From contig NZ_KN266209.1 in the NCBI RefSeq assembly GCF_000766945.1, positions 217,848 to 263,201 on the forward strand: a stretch of 45,354 nt of DNA. Direction: 5' to 3'. This DNA comes from Cellvibrio mixtus subsp. mixtus J3-8. Lineage in GTDB: Bacteria; Pseudomonadota; Gammaproteobacteria; Pseudomonadales; Cellvibrionaceae. Below, in pieces: positions 8,083 to 16,652 of this stretch (position 1 is the stretch's first letter; every line of letters begins with the position of its first letter). Made by a program: the position numbers and the translations under genes. Under the pieces are notes generated by a model. The model saw only the letters and a list, made by a program, of their open reading frames with translations, had not been told where the DNA came from and made no database searches.

Positions 8083-10490
8083 GTCTGTGTACTCGCCGTT
8101 GTTGCTGGACCCGGTGTGCGCAATTGCCCGGCAACCGGTGCATACAACCAATTAAAACAACAGCCCAAAAATAACGTGATGCCAAATGCGCTCACCATCG
8201 GCGTTGAACTCAGCGCTAGCAACCCGAACGATAAACTACTGGACACCGCCGATAAAAAAATCGCGCGCTGCGTAACCGGGTCTTGCGGGCCTTGCGTATA
8301 GGAAAAAATACCGTAGTCCATGCCCAAACCAAGAATCAGGTAGCAACCAAACAAGTGGAACAAATTAATCGCAACGCCGCTGAGCGTTAACAACGCCAAT
8401 GTAGTCACCGTTGCAATGAGCGGCACCAGGATTAATAACAGCGCGCGTTTGCGCCGGAAATAAATCCACAGCAACGGCAAAATAGCGACGTATGCCAGCA
8501 GCAATAATACCGCTGCCGAATTCATTAATTGATGCAACAACTGCGACATACCGGCAACGCGATCAATCCAGATAATCGAATGATTATTTGCCGCTGCCGC
8601 CAACGCCGTTACATCAACCACACCGCGCAAACCGATAATGCTTACCTGCTTGCCATTCAATTCACCCAACCACAATAAACCCTGGTCGGGACGCGCTACT
8701 TGCAACCACTCATCAACTAACAAATGCTGCGACTGTGCGGCAACAAATCCGCTTTGCGCTTGCGCAACGGCTTGGGCATCAAACCCGGCGGACTGCATAA
8801 ATTGATCAACCAATCCATTCGCGCTGTAAAGTTGTTGCGCCATTAACGCGTAATTCGCATGCTGCTGTTGCAGCGATGGAACGATTGCACTGGTGGCGAT
8901 ATAACCGCTAAACGCGCCTGCATTCACTAATGCATCCAAATGCTCGCGGCGGAAGCGTTCTTCCAATTGCAATAATTCTTCTGCGCTTTCGGCGCGCAAC
9001 AAAAAATATTGATTCGGGGAAACCCCCTGCAAGGCACTGTGCAAACGCTGCTCGGATGCCATTAATTGTGCGGAAGGTTTGTAGAGTGTGCGCACATCGC
9101 TGCTGCGGCTGGCCACTACACTACCGGCGATAATGACTAACGCTATTGCGCTGAAAATAAAATACTGCGGCAAACCGCGCATGCGCTGCCAGAAAAACCA
9201 GGCGGCTGCCGCGCAACGATCAATAATAGCAGACGGTACGGGTAACGGTTGGCGCACCAGGAGTGGATAAATCACCACCAGAAATAACCAGGCACCGCAC
9301 AAACCGATCACCGAAAATAATGCAATTTGTTGCAAACCCGGCAAGGGTGTCGGCAGCAAACTGCTATAGCCCAGTACCGAGGCAATCAAACTTAAACTCA
9401 ACGCTGGCAATAAAATTTCCAGCACACGTTTGCCGCGATCCTGTAAATCCGGCATGCGCAGTGACAAATCCTGGTACTTGCATAAATAGTGCAGCGAATA
9501 ATCCACGGCGACGCCAATCAAACTCGCGCCGAATACCAGCGTCATCAAATGGATTTTGCCAAATAAAAAATGATTGATAACCAGCGCAACCCCACAGCCA
9601 TATGCCACAGATACCAAACTTAGCAATAAAGGTTTGATGCGGCGAAATGCCAATAGAAATAACAGCAGCACGCCCAGACTGGAACCACCACCGATAATAC
9701 TCATTTCACGTTGCGCATTTGCCGAGGCTTCTGCTGCATGGAATACCGCACCGGACACCAATATCTGCGCGGTTTGCGTGTGCGGATTTATTGCCAGTTG
9801 CGTACGCAATTCCTGCAACCAGGAATTCATCTGCGCCTGCAATTCCAGATTGAATGATTCGCCTTGTAAATCGAGTGCAAATAAAATCAAAAACCCCTCA
9901 TTAGTAGTCACTACCAAACGGTCATTGATCAATTCGCCCTTGATTGCCGGTTGCAATTGCTGCGCATACACCGGGGCAAGGCTGAGTGGATCTTGTAACG
10001 GTGACAGCGCGCTACCCCCTACATTAAAACCAAATAGCGCCGCTTGTGCCCGGGCTAATAATTCTTGCGGATTATTATTGATGAGTTGTTGCTGTGCCGG
10101 TGTTAATAGCTGGTAACGATAGCGCTGCAATAATTCATGTTGCTGCGCGGCAAGTTCCATCTGCGCATTCATCGCACTGGCTTTCAGGTGCGGATTAGCC
10201 GTTATCGCCGCCGACAAAATATCCGCAGCGGCGCTTGCTGTTTCTTTGGCAGGTGCTTGCGCAGCAACGAGGATTTTATTACCGAACTGGCGGTACACCC
10301 GGTCATTAACACTATTGACCAATTGGTTGTGGCTGTCTTTTGGAAACAGGCTTTGCAAATCAGTTTCCAACACAAAGCCGTGCTTGATGAGCGGATAACA
10401 CAATGCCAGAGCGATGAGCGAGACCAGTACTAATAGCCAGCTGAATAATTGTTGCCAGCGCGCCAGCGGTATTTTTATTGTTGTTAGCAT
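8079..10490 (-). CDS. MMPL/RND-family exporter, ApeM-like
   Basis: An 803-residue inner-membrane protein with the RND/MMPL layout. TM1 is near 17-35, followed by a large periplasmic domain (about 40-250), a block of five to six helices (about 265-420), a second TM near 445-460, a second periplasmic domain and a final helix block. A GASLIGVAVDYSLH segment in the first half and GLGMDYGIF in the second correspond to the MMPL transmembrane motifs. It should move the polyene or its lipid conjugate out of the inner membrane. Its neighbours, a LolA-like carrier and a lipoprotein, suggest one trans-envelope route. Confidence 0.87.
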   Translation of the reverse strand: MLTTIKIPLARWQQLFSWLLVLVSLIALALCYPLIKHGFVLETDLQSLFPKDSHNQLVNSVNDRVYRQFGNKILVAAQAPAKETASAAADILSAAITANPHLKASAMNAQMELAAQQHELLQRYRYQLLTPAQQQLINNNPQELLARAQAALFGFNVGGSALSPLQDPLSLAPVYAQQLQPAIKGELINDRLVVTTNEGFLILFALDLQGESFNLELQAQMNSWLQELRTQLAINPHTQTAQILVSGAVFHAAEASANAQREMSIIGGGSSLGVLLLFLLAFRRIKPLLLSLVSVAYGCGVALVINHFLFGKIHLMTLVFGASLIGVAVDYSLHYLCKYQDLSLRMPDLQDRGKRVLEILLPALSLSLIASVLGYSSLLPTPLPGLQQIALFSVIGLCGAWLFLVVIYPLLVRQPLPVPSAIIDRCAAAAWFFWQRMRGLPQYFIFSAIALVIIAGSVVASRSSDVRTLYKPSAQLMASEQRLHSALQGVSPNQYFLLRAESAEELLQLEERFRREHLDALVNAGAFSGYIATSAIVPSLQQQHANYALMAQQLYSANGLVDQFMQSAGFDAQAVAQAQSGFVAAQSQHLLVDEWLQVARPDQGLLWLGELNGKQVSIIGLRGVVDVTALAAAANNHSIIWIDRVAGMSQLLHQLMNSAAVLLLLAYVAILPLLWIYFRRKRALLLILVPLIATVTTLALLTLSGVAINLFHLFGCYLILGLGMDYGIFSYTQGPQDPVTQRAIFLSAVSSSLSFGLLALSSTPMVSAFGITLFLGCCFNWLYAPVAGQLRTPGPATTASTQT

Positions 10491-10516
10491 AAACCGGCTA
10501 CGTCGATGAAAGAGAA

Positions 10517-11185
10517 TTATTGGTTAGCAGCAAAAGCCGCGCAGCTATCTTGTGGTTGCAAATAAAACCAATGGCATTGCGCGCGCGAAGGTGCAGCGCT
10601 TTCCGTTTGGTTAGTAAATTCAATCGTTGTTTCATCACCATTCGCGGCGGTCACAACCAGCTTTTGTAAAAATTGGTCGCCATTCATCACCGCGTTGCGC
10701 ATATTTTTTTTAATCAAATCCAGGCGCGGTGTTAGCGTGAGTTGCCACTGGTTTTTGTCGAATACCCAATCGGCAATAAAGCGTTGCTGGATTAATTCAA
10801 TATCGGCACTGAAAAAAGCCAGCAAGGTTTTATTGACTTCGCGCTGGATCAATCCCGATTGCTCCGCCGCTACGCTGCCCGTGCCATTTTGTTGCCAGTT
10901 AATAATATCGGTGCCGGTAATGGTCAACGCATTGAAAAACGGTTTGTCGGTGGCGATGTATAAACCATGGTCGCGCCAGAAAATAAATGTGCCTTGCGCT
11001 TTAAGTGCGTAAGCCAAACCCTGCAATTTTTTTTGCTGGTTAAATCCGCCGTGCACTACCTGGATTTCACTCAGGCGTTTTACCACCTGATCAATCTGTT
11101 GTTGCGTATCGGCAAATACCGATGGCGTAAGTAACGCAACAAAAAGCAGCGCCATTAAACGAAGCATTAACACAGATTTTTTCAT
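10517..11185 (-). CDS. LolA-like periplasmic outer membrane lipoprotein carrier
   Basis: A 222-residue protein with a clear signal peptide (MKKS then hydrophobic to about 25, cut near VFA). The rest resembles the LolA fold: repeated amphipathic beta strands and a conserved Ile-Arg-like region. In pigment clusters such proteins (apeL position) are thought to carry lipidated product across the periplasm. I chose the ATG at 11185, which gives a proper signal peptide. A start at 11263 would add 26 residues and bury it. The gap to the thioesterase gene is 4 bp, so the two are coupled. Confidence 0.78.
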   Translation of the reverse strand: MKKSVLMLRLMALLFVALLTPSVFADTQQQIDQVVKRLSEIQVVHGGFNQQKKLQGLAYALKAQGTFIFWRDHGLYIATDKPFFNALTITGTDIINWQQNGTGSVAAEQSGLIQREVNKTLLAFFSADIELIQQRFIADWVFDKNQWQLTLTPRLDLIKKNMRNAVMNGDQFLQKLVVTAANGDETTIEFTNQTESAAPSRAQCHWFYLQPQDSCAAFAANQ

Positions 11186-11189
11186 CAGA

Positions 11190-11612
11190 TTAACCTGGCA
11201 AAGGGCCCCATGTGGTGATGAGTTTTTGTTGCAAGATGGCCGGCGATTCAAAACACATTTCATTTTTTGCCATATCGATCGCCACCTGGATGGTGTAGGC
11301 CTTGGTCAAGCGCTCACCGGTTTCCAGATCGCTGATGACATAATCCAGTTTTAGCCGGTACTCCCACTCGCGCAGTGAACATTGCACTCGCACACGCTGG
11401 CCAAATTGCAGCGATTTTATATATTTGATGCGCATATCAATGATTGGCCAGGAATAACCGGATGCCTGCATAGCCTGATAACTGTAACCGCATGCCTCCA
11501 GAAATTCACAGCGGGCAACTTCCAGGTATTTTACATAGTGCCCGTGCCATACCACGTGCATGGAATCCACATCGTGAAAGGGCACCAGAATATCGGTTGT
11601 GGTTGAAAACAT
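11190..11612 (-). CDS. 4HBT hot-dog acyl-CoA thioesterase, ApeK-like
   Basis: A 140-residue single hot-dog thioesterase of the 4-hydroxybenzoyl-CoA type. The active-site segment HDVDSMHVVWHGHYVKYLEVAR is near residues 13-34, and an Asp there is the likely catalytic residue. It may release stalled intermediates or the finished chain, or proofread the ACPs. The start at 11612 is the first ATG; a TTG nine bases upstream is possible. Neither has a good ribosome binding site. Confidence 0.82.
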   Translation of the reverse strand: MFSTTTDILVPFHDVDSMHVVWHGHYVKYLEVARCEFLEACGYSYQAMQASGYSWPIIDMRIKYIKSLQFGQRVRVQCSLREWEYRLKLDYVISDLETGERLTKAYTIQVAIDMAKNEMCFESPAILQQKLITTWGPLPG

Positions 11613-11645
11613 GGCAAACAAACCCGGGAAATAGTCAGTAAATAG

Positions 11646-12425
11646 CTACACGCGCTGCGTTTTGGAGCGGCGCGCGTTGGAAAAGTTGCGCCACACCAAC
11701 GCCGGAATACGCGGCAACATACCGAAAAACAAGCGCGTGTGCATCCAGCTGATGCGCACATTGTCTTTGATAATGTCGAAGTGCGAGGGAATGTCATCCT
11801 GGTACAAAATGCGGGTGGGAATATTTTCTACCGGCAGCCCCTGCCAATAGAGACGCACCAAAATATCGGTATCGAAATCCATGCGCGCGCCAATTTTGTT
11901 GCGCGCCAGCAATTGCATTGTGGGTGCTAACGGGTATAACCGGTAACCGCACATGGAATCTTTAATCGCGCGCGATAACGTGTTTATGCACACCCAGAAA
12001 TCCGTGAGTTTACGACCACTGCGACGCGACGGCGGCATGGCCGCATAGCTGCGCCAGCCACTGATGACCGCCAGCGGATTGCGTTGCGCGCTGGCGAGAA
12101 ATGCGGGCACATCATTTAAGTCGTGCTGTCCATCGGCATCCACTTGCAGCGCGTGGGTAAAACCCTTGCTATGTGCCAGTGTGAAACCGCGACAAACAGC
12201 AACACCTTTACCCGCGTTTTGCGCCAGGCGCAGTAATTCGACGCGCGGGTTTTCAGCGGCGATAACATCCAGCACCTGCGCGCAATGAGCCGCACTGCCG
12301 TCATCGACCAGAATACAGGGCAAACCAAAATCCAGCAGGCGTGCTACCAAACCTGCAATTTTATGGGGATGGTTGTAGACCGGAATCACCACACACGGCT
12401 TAAAAATGATTTCAGCGGAACTCAT
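11646..12425 (-). CDS. family 2 glycosyltransferase, ApeJ-like
   Basis: A 259-residue GT-A fold glycosyltransferase with PVYNHP at 15-20, the DDGS motif at 41-44 and the metal-binding DADG at 96-99. The sequence resembles dolichyl-phosphate mannose synthase-type enzymes without C-terminal membrane helices. In known clusters a glycosyltransferase at this place (apeJ) is sometimes fused to an acyltransferase; here it stands alone. It may add a sugar to the polyene or its lipid anchor. The ATG overlaps the upstream dehydratase stop by 4 bp. Confidence 0.83.
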   Translation of the reverse strand: MSSAEIIFKPCVVIPVYNHPHKIAGLVARLLDFGLPCILVDDGSAAHCAQVLDVIAAENPRVELLRLAQNAGKGVAVCRGFTLAHSKGFTHALQVDADGQHDLNDVPAFLASAQRNPLAVISGWRSYAAMPPSRRSGRKLTDFWVCINTLSRAIKDSMCGYRLYPLAPTMQLLARNKIGARMDFDTDILVRLYWQGLPVENIPTRILYQDDIPSHFDIIKDNVRISWMHTRLFFGMLPRIPALVWRNFSNARRSKTQRV

Positions 12426-12817
12426 GCCAACACCGGTTCCGTTGCGTAAACAAGCCGCCCCTGGGAGAAAAGCACTTCATTGCTGTCATCGGCATACCGA
12501 TAAAAACGGAAATCAACCGCGCCCTTGCGGCTGTCGTAACAGAGGTTTAATTGCAGCCGGGTATTGGGAATAATGGGACAGGTATATTTCAACCGTTCGA
12601 CGCGCAATACCGGTTCTTCAATTAATAAAAACTCGCGCGCATAGTGCACCGCCCAATCGAGCTGGACCACGCCGGGCAGTATCGGAAAATCGGGAAAGTG
12701 ACCGGCGAAACCAGCCAGGTCGGGGGCAACAAAAAGCCCGGCGTCGAGATGACCCTGGGCTATTTTGACATCGATCAGTGCCGGCCGCCGTGCCACTTCA
12801 GGGCCTGTGGCGACCAC
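12422..12817 (-). CDS. hot-dog dehydratase-like protein, ApeI/FabZ-like (copy 1)
   Basis: A 131-residue hot-dog protein. GHFPDFPILPG (His40) resembles the HFPG-x-P-x-x-PG active-site loop of FabZ. It may act as a 3-hydroxyacyl-ACP dehydratase. The only suitable start is GTG, 2 bp after the ACP stop, with CAGGG upstream. The upstream ACP and downstream glycosyltransferase are both coupled to it. A second ApeI-like protein is at 19732-20076; I cannot say which is the true apeI counterpart. Confidence 0.8.
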   Translation of the reverse strand: MVATGPEVARRPALIDVKIAQGHLDAGLFVAPDLAGFAGHFPDFPILPGVVQLDWAVHYAREFLLIEEPVLRVERLKYTCPIIPNTRLQLNLCYDSRKGAVDFRFYRYADDSNEVLFSQGRLVYATEPVLA

Positions 12818-12819
12818 GT

Positions 12820-13107
12820 TTAACCCTGGCTCGCTTCGGGCAGGGCGTCAACTTCTTCAGGGCGATTCAACAAATCGTAAACCGCGTCCACTACATCCTG
12901 CACCGTGCGCACTTGTTTAAAGTCGCTCGGCTGGATGCGACGGCCAGTAAATTCTTTGAGTTTTACAGTGAGATCTACAGCATCAATGCTATCGATATCC
13001 AGATCTTCATACAGATTGGCATCGGGGGAGATAGCGTCAGGGGCTATTTCAAATAAGGAAACGAGGGTTTCCTGCAGGAAACTGTATATTTTTTCTTTTG
13101 TGTACAT
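12820..13107 (-). CDS. acyl carrier protein (minus arm)
   Basis: A 95-residue acyl carrier protein with the phosphopantetheine site in DLDIDSIDAVDL (Ser40). It is one of two ACPs in the cluster and would carry the starter or the growing chain as a thioester. I chose the ATG at 13107 (MYTKEK) because GGAAGT precedes it at the right distance. An ATG twelve bases upstream (MEVTM) has no such site. A 159-bp gap separates it from the upstream methyltransferase gene. Confidence 0.9.
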   Translation of the reverse strand: MYTKEKIYSFLQETLVSLFEIAPDAISPDANLYEDLDIDSIDAVDLTVKLKEFTGRRIQPSDFKQVRTVQDVVDAVYDLLNRPEEVDALPEASQG

Positions 13108-13203
13108 AGTTACTTCCATCGGTGTTTATTCTGCGAAGACCCTTTGCTGCCAAACGCGACAGCGAAAGTATTTGTTTTGTTCCCCTCCAAAACATGTCGT
13201 GCA

Positions 13204-13231
13204 GTTTAACAGATGGTTTGCGAATGCCCAA
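13204..13231 (-). promoter_or_regulatory. possible sigma70-like promoter for the ACP-to-apeR arm
   Basis: On the minus strand TTGGGC (13231-13226) and TTAAAC (13209-13204) are 16 bp apart, about 95 bp upstream of the ACP start. The match is partial. It would give the eleven-gene arm a promoter after the methyltransferase gene. Confidence 0.25.
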
Positions 13232-13266
13232 CTTGGCCAGCGGGCCAAAACCGGAAATATCCTTGG

Positions 13267-14007
13267 TTATTCAGGCTTTTGCGCAACTATCAGGATTTCG
13301 GTGGGTTCGGTTATATCGCGGCCGATACCCAGCTTTTGGGCCATACCCAAACAGCGGCGCGACCACCAGGGGCGCGAGGTTTGCACATCATTTTCGGTGA
13401 AAACAAAACCGGCAGTGCGCAGTAAATCGATATAGCCCTGTGCATCTTTTTGCACCATCGCGGGATGGCGGAACAATAAACGCACGGGGATGGATTGAAT
13501 GAACGAGCGGCAGGATTCGCCCACAAGCAAAATTCCGCCCGGTGGTAGCAGGCGATAAAATTCGGCCAGGGTTTCCTGTTGCTGGCTGCTATGGTGCAGA
13601 AGTTGATGGCACAGAATCAGGTCGAAGGATTCAGCGGGAAAGATAGATTCTGATGCGTTGCCATGGATGGCCGTTGTCGGAGTCACCAGTTCAGTGGCTG
13701 CCCCTTTCGCTTTGCGTATTTGTTCGCCGTCGATATCAATACCGGTAATTGTCGCCGGTTGAAAATGTTGCTCTAGCAAACCAAACGCCATGCCTTGCCC
13801 GCAACCGGCATCCAACACTCGCGGCTGGGCCGGCAAGCGCCCGGCGAGCAAGCCTTTGAAGTCGATAATCGCTTGGGACAACACATAGCGATACCAGGTG
13901 TGGGTGCTCAAAAACCAGCGCCCGAAACGGGTTTCGCGCACCCAGACAGCTTTTTGGCGGGAAGCAGTGGTAGCTGCACTGGCGACGGCAGGTTTGTTTG
14001 CGGACAT
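13267..14007 (-). CDS. class I SAM-dependent methyltransferase
   Basis: A 246-residue Rossmann-fold methyltransferase. The SAM-binding motif I VLDAGCGQG is at 64-72, an acidic GIDID follows near 90, and a CHQLLHH segment lies near 133. It is the first gene of the minus-strand arm and may methylate the aryl ring or its hydroxyl group. Methylated aryl heads are known in aryl polyenes, but the target here is an inference. It is divergent from the membrane protein gene at 14077, with 69 bp between them. Confidence 0.78.
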   Translation of the reverse strand: MSANKPAVASAATTASRQKAVWVRETRFGRWFLSTHTWYRYVLSQAIIDFKGLLAGRLPAQPRVLDAGCGQGMAFGLLEQHFQPATITGIDIDGEQIRKAKGAATELVTPTTAIHGNASESIFPAESFDLILCHQLLHHSSQQQETLAEFYRLLPPGGILLVGESCRSFIQSIPVRLLFRHPAMVQKDAQGYIDLLRTAGFVFTENDVQTSRPWWSRRCLGMAQKLGIGRDITEPTEILIVAQKPE

Positions 14008-14040
14008 AAGGATTGCACAACTCGAATAGACAATCAGGGG

Positions 14041-14061
14041 CGCCAGAGCCTATAGCTGGCG
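14041..14061. repeat. inverted repeat in a divergent intergenic region
   Basis: CGCCAG (14041-14046) and CTGGCG (14056-14061) are perfect inverted arms around a 9-nt spacer. They lie between the divergent methyltransferase and membrane protein genes. It could be an operator for both directions. Confidence 0.3.
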
Positions 14062-14076
14062 GCGGCATGATAATCT

Positions 14077-14676
14077 ATGGACGCTCATTATGACCAGAAA
14101 TCCTCCGGTTGCGGATCAACCTCTCGTATGAAAACCATTTTGGACCGCTGCATAGAATCCCTCGCGCTGATGACGTTTTTGATTTACCTCCAGGTTGGCA
14201 ATATGGCGACAAGGGCCGATTGGTTATTGCCTTATTTGCTCGCCAGCGGCATTGGCCTGGGCGCCACGGTTTATATCTTGCGCCGTGGAATCCTGCTCAA
14301 TCGCCTGTTACTGGGTGTGACCCTTTATTTCTGCAGCGGCTTGTTGGGTTTATTGGTTGAGTGGGATTGGTTAAACGATCTTTATGGCACGTTGGGTGCC
14401 GTGGCGATGTTGGGGTGGATATTCCTGACCGGTGTATTCACCGGCGGATTGAGTCCTTACGGATTTTTAGGTGTGAGATCGCCGGGTTATTTTTCTATTG
14501 TCCAAAGCTCGGGTTTGCTGCTAATCGCCTGTGCAATCGCCACGGTCACTGCCTGGTATTTCATGCACAACAAATTACTGGGCGAATGGGTGCCGTTTAT
14601 TTTTCTCTTTTCGATGCGCAGCCTGTTGTTGCAACTGCACCGGAGGCTGCTCAGGACTTCTGCAGCTGCCGGGTAA
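14077..14676 (+). CDS. multi-pass membrane protein, unknown function
   Basis: A 199-residue protein with about five predicted transmembrane segments: near 26-40, 49-66, 74-92, 104-122 and 141-160. I do not recognise a family. It lies alone on the plus strand in the middle of the pigment cluster, divergent from one methyltransferase and overlapping the 3' end of the convergent acyltransferase by 26 bp. The true start may be the ATG at 14128 (MKTILDR). Neither start has a clear ribosome binding site. A role in pigment membrane handling is only a guess. Confidence 0.6.
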   Translation: MDAHYDQKSSGCGSTSRMKTILDRCIESLALMTFLIYLQVGNMATRADWLLPYLLASGIGLGATVYILRRGILLNRLLLGVTLYFCSGLLGLLVEWDWLNDLYGTLGAVAMLGWIFLTGVFTGGLSPYGFLGVRSPGYFSIVQSSGLLLIACAIATVTAWYFMHNKLLGEWVPFIFLFSMRSLLLQLHRRLLRTSAAAG

Positions 14677-15454
14677 AATAGGCTACCAATTCACGCGTTA
14701 GCTGGCGCGCCGCCATGCTTTGCAGGGTGCCTTCCGGCATAAAACGGGCAGTGTCAAACGCGGGCATCACACTGATGGTGTAATGCGGCGGCTGGGCGCT
14801 GATCTCATACCAATGCTGGTTTTTCAATAAGGTCACCGGCTCACAGCGAATCACTACCGGCGTAATGGCGATACCTGCACTCAAGGCTACGTTGGAGGGA
14901 CCGCGATGAAATGACAGCGGCTGATCCGGTTTTGTGCGCGTCCCTTCGGGAAAGATAATCAGCGATTGGCCACTGTTTAGCGTTTCCAGGCAGCGATTGA
15001 ACAATGCCGGGTCGCTATTGCTGATGTAATCGGCCGAGCGCACCGCCATGGCGGTAAAGGGATTACGCCACAAGCTGCCTTTTACTACACAGCTGGCATC
15101 GGTTAAACCCATTAAAAACACCACATCCAGCAGCGACGGATGATTGGCGATAATCAGTTGGCCGGGCTTGCGCAGTTGGTCGATCTGGTGGAATTCATAG
15201 CTAAGCAAACCCAGCCAGCGCAAGATGCGCACATAATTGCGAAATACCCAGGCATTGACCTTGCGTGTGTAACGCGCACGCCATGCGGGCTTGAAGGGGA
15301 TGAAATAGAGCGCCGGAAATACGGTCAGCGACAGGAAGGAGCCGCCCAATCCAAAAAGCGCAAACCCGAAGCCGGTCGCCGGAACACGCCAACAACGCGA
15401 TAAACGCGCCCTTTGCCACCATCCACCTGGGGCCATCACGGGTAGAGATTCCAT
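14651..15454 (-). CDS. PlsC-like 1-acyl-glycerol-3-phosphate acyltransferase family protein
   Basis: A 267-residue membrane-anchored acyltransferase. The catalytic NHPSLLD (His105 to Asp110, HX4D) and FPEGTRT (168-174) are both present. A hydrophobic helix near 29-52 anchors it. In xanthomonadin clusters an acyltransferase of this kind may attach the polyene chain to a glycerol or lysophospholipid acceptor. It overlaps the chorismatase stop by 19 bp. An alternative ATG at 15436 would give a TGATG junction; GGAG before 15454 favours the longer form. Confidence 0.83.
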   Translation of the reverse strand: MESLPVMAPGGWWQRARLSRCWRVPATGFGFALFGLGGSFLSLTVFPALYFIPFKPAWRARYTRKVNAWVFRNYVRILRWLGLLSYEFHQIDQLRKPGQLIIANHPSLLDVVFLMGLTDASCVVKGSLWRNPFTAMAVRSADYISNSDPALFNRCLETLNSGQSLIIFPEGTRTKPDQPLSFHRGPSNVALSAGIAITPVVIRCEPVTLLKNQHWYEISAQPPHYTISVMPAFDTARFMPEGTLQSMAARQLTRELVAYFTRQLQKS

Positions 15455-16419
15455 ATTCCGTCGATCTCCAGCAACAAATCTGCACGGCAGATATCAGCCG
15501 CAACATACACCGCCGGAACATCTGGATAAGCCGCTTCTACCCGCCGCTGGATTACCTCAAAGTCTGCGGGATGGCGCACATACACCTTCAGCACTTCCGC
15601 CGTTAATTCAGGCAAGGTGCCGTTTACGCCGAGGGTACTGGTAGCCACATGGGCCAACAATAAATCCAGGTTTTCCAGGGTGACATCAATCTGCGCATCC
15701 AGCTCGTAGGGATGCAAGGTTTGGTAGCCCACGACACTGGCGGTCCCGGATACAAACAACTTGGCCGTTTGCCCGGGCAGCGCAAGCAAACTGGCGCGCG
15801 CAAATGACGGGCTGCGCGGACCGTATTCAGCAGGATAGTGGTAGGCACTGGCCTGGCGCGGGTTTTCAAAATGGCGCGGAGCCACTTTGCTCGCCAATGC
15901 ATACACCAGCACATCACCGCCGGCATGCCCCAATGCACAAGCCGATGGATATTGGCTTTCCTCAATCCCGCTCGCGGCAAAGGCATCAAAGCGCCCCAGG
16001 CAGAACTGGCGATAACGTTCCAGCCCTGCTTCCTCACCATTGATATCGGCAAAGTAATTCCAGACGCGCACCAAATGCGGATAACCACGCATCGTCAATT
16101 GCCCGAGCAACTCGCGATAAAGGCGTTCACTCGCCGCTACCAACCCATCCTCATCCGCTTCATTGGCCCATAAGGCGACCAGCAAATAATCACCGTTTTC
16201 CGCCCAATAGGAATTCACACCGTAGCCGGCCGTGATTTCACCGGCAGGCGCGATCATCAATTCGCCGCGAATATCGCCGGCCAACGGCAATAGGCCGGTA
16301 CTGATATAACCGGCCGCACCCGCGTTGGCGCAGGTGCTATCAAAACGAAAATTCGCCAGTTGCGGCGCCCTTCTGGCGTTGTCATCAACCGCAACGTAAT
16401 ACTGACTGCTCAATCCCAC
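15436..16419 (-). CDS. chorismatase, FkbO/Hyg5/XanB2 family
   Basis: A 327-residue protein of the chorismatase family, which cuts pyruvate from chorismate. Xanthomonas XanB2 makes 3- and 4-hydroxybenzoate for xanthomonadin and ubiquinone; Hyg5 makes 3-hydroxybenzoate; FkbO makes a dihydroxycyclohexadiene acid. Visible signatures are RVWNYFADIN (118-127), YRQFCLGRFDAF (136-147), SPSFARAS (203-210) and LFVSGTASVVG (221-231). The start is GTG with AGGGTGG upstream. An in-frame TGA lies 30 bases before it, so no longer form is possible. It should supply the aromatic starter; the exact isomer cannot be told by eye. Confidence 0.87.
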   Translation of the reverse strand: MGLSSQYYVAVDDNARRAPQLANFRFDSTCANAGAAGYISTGLLPLAGDIRGELMIAPAGEITAGYGVNSYWAENGDYLLVALWANEADEDGLVAASERLYRELLGQLTMRGYPHLVRVWNYFADINGEEAGLERYRQFCLGRFDAFAASGIEESQYPSACALGHAGGDVLVYALASKVAPRHFENPRQASAYHYPAEYGPRSPSFARASLLALPGQTAKLFVSGTASVVGYQTLHPYELDAQIDVTLENLDLLLAHVATSTLGVNGTLPELTAEVLKVYVRHPADFEVIQRRVEAAYPDVPAVYVAADICRADLLLEIDGIWNLYP

Positions 16420-16592
16420 CGGGGTACCACCCTGTCCATCAACCCAATTTCAAACATTGGTTACCGAAGATTTATACGCCATAACCGTTTTTCAATGCCG
16501 CGGATTATAGGAGGAAATATTGCACCTGTTCCACGCATGTTCTGCTTTTGTTGCCAACACTTGGGCACGGTTTTACCAAAAGTAACGCTGCC

Positions 16593-16621
16593 TTGCGCCA
16601 GTGCAACGGCTCCCGTAAAGT
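16593..16621 (+). promoter_or_regulatory. possible sigma70-like promoter for the plus-strand arm
   Basis: TTGCGC (16593-16598) and TAAAGT (16616-16621) are 17 bp apart, 31 bp upstream of the UbiE-like gene. The match is moderate. The 233-bp gap between the divergent chorismatase and UbiE-like genes is the natural place for promoters in both directions. Confidence 0.35.
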
Positions 16622-16652
16622 ACGCGCTTATTTTTTAGGGATCACGCGCCAA

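Noticed and set aside
13049-13231. 60-codon minus-strand reading frame between the methyltransferase and ACP genes
   Set aside because: It overlaps the ACP start in another frame, has no good ribosome binding site and no recognisable sequence. The gap is better read as a leader or promoter region.
14109-14681. Two further plus-strand frames overlapping the membrane protein gene
   Set aside because: They are out of frame with the hydrophobic 14077 gene and show no family features or ribosome binding sites.
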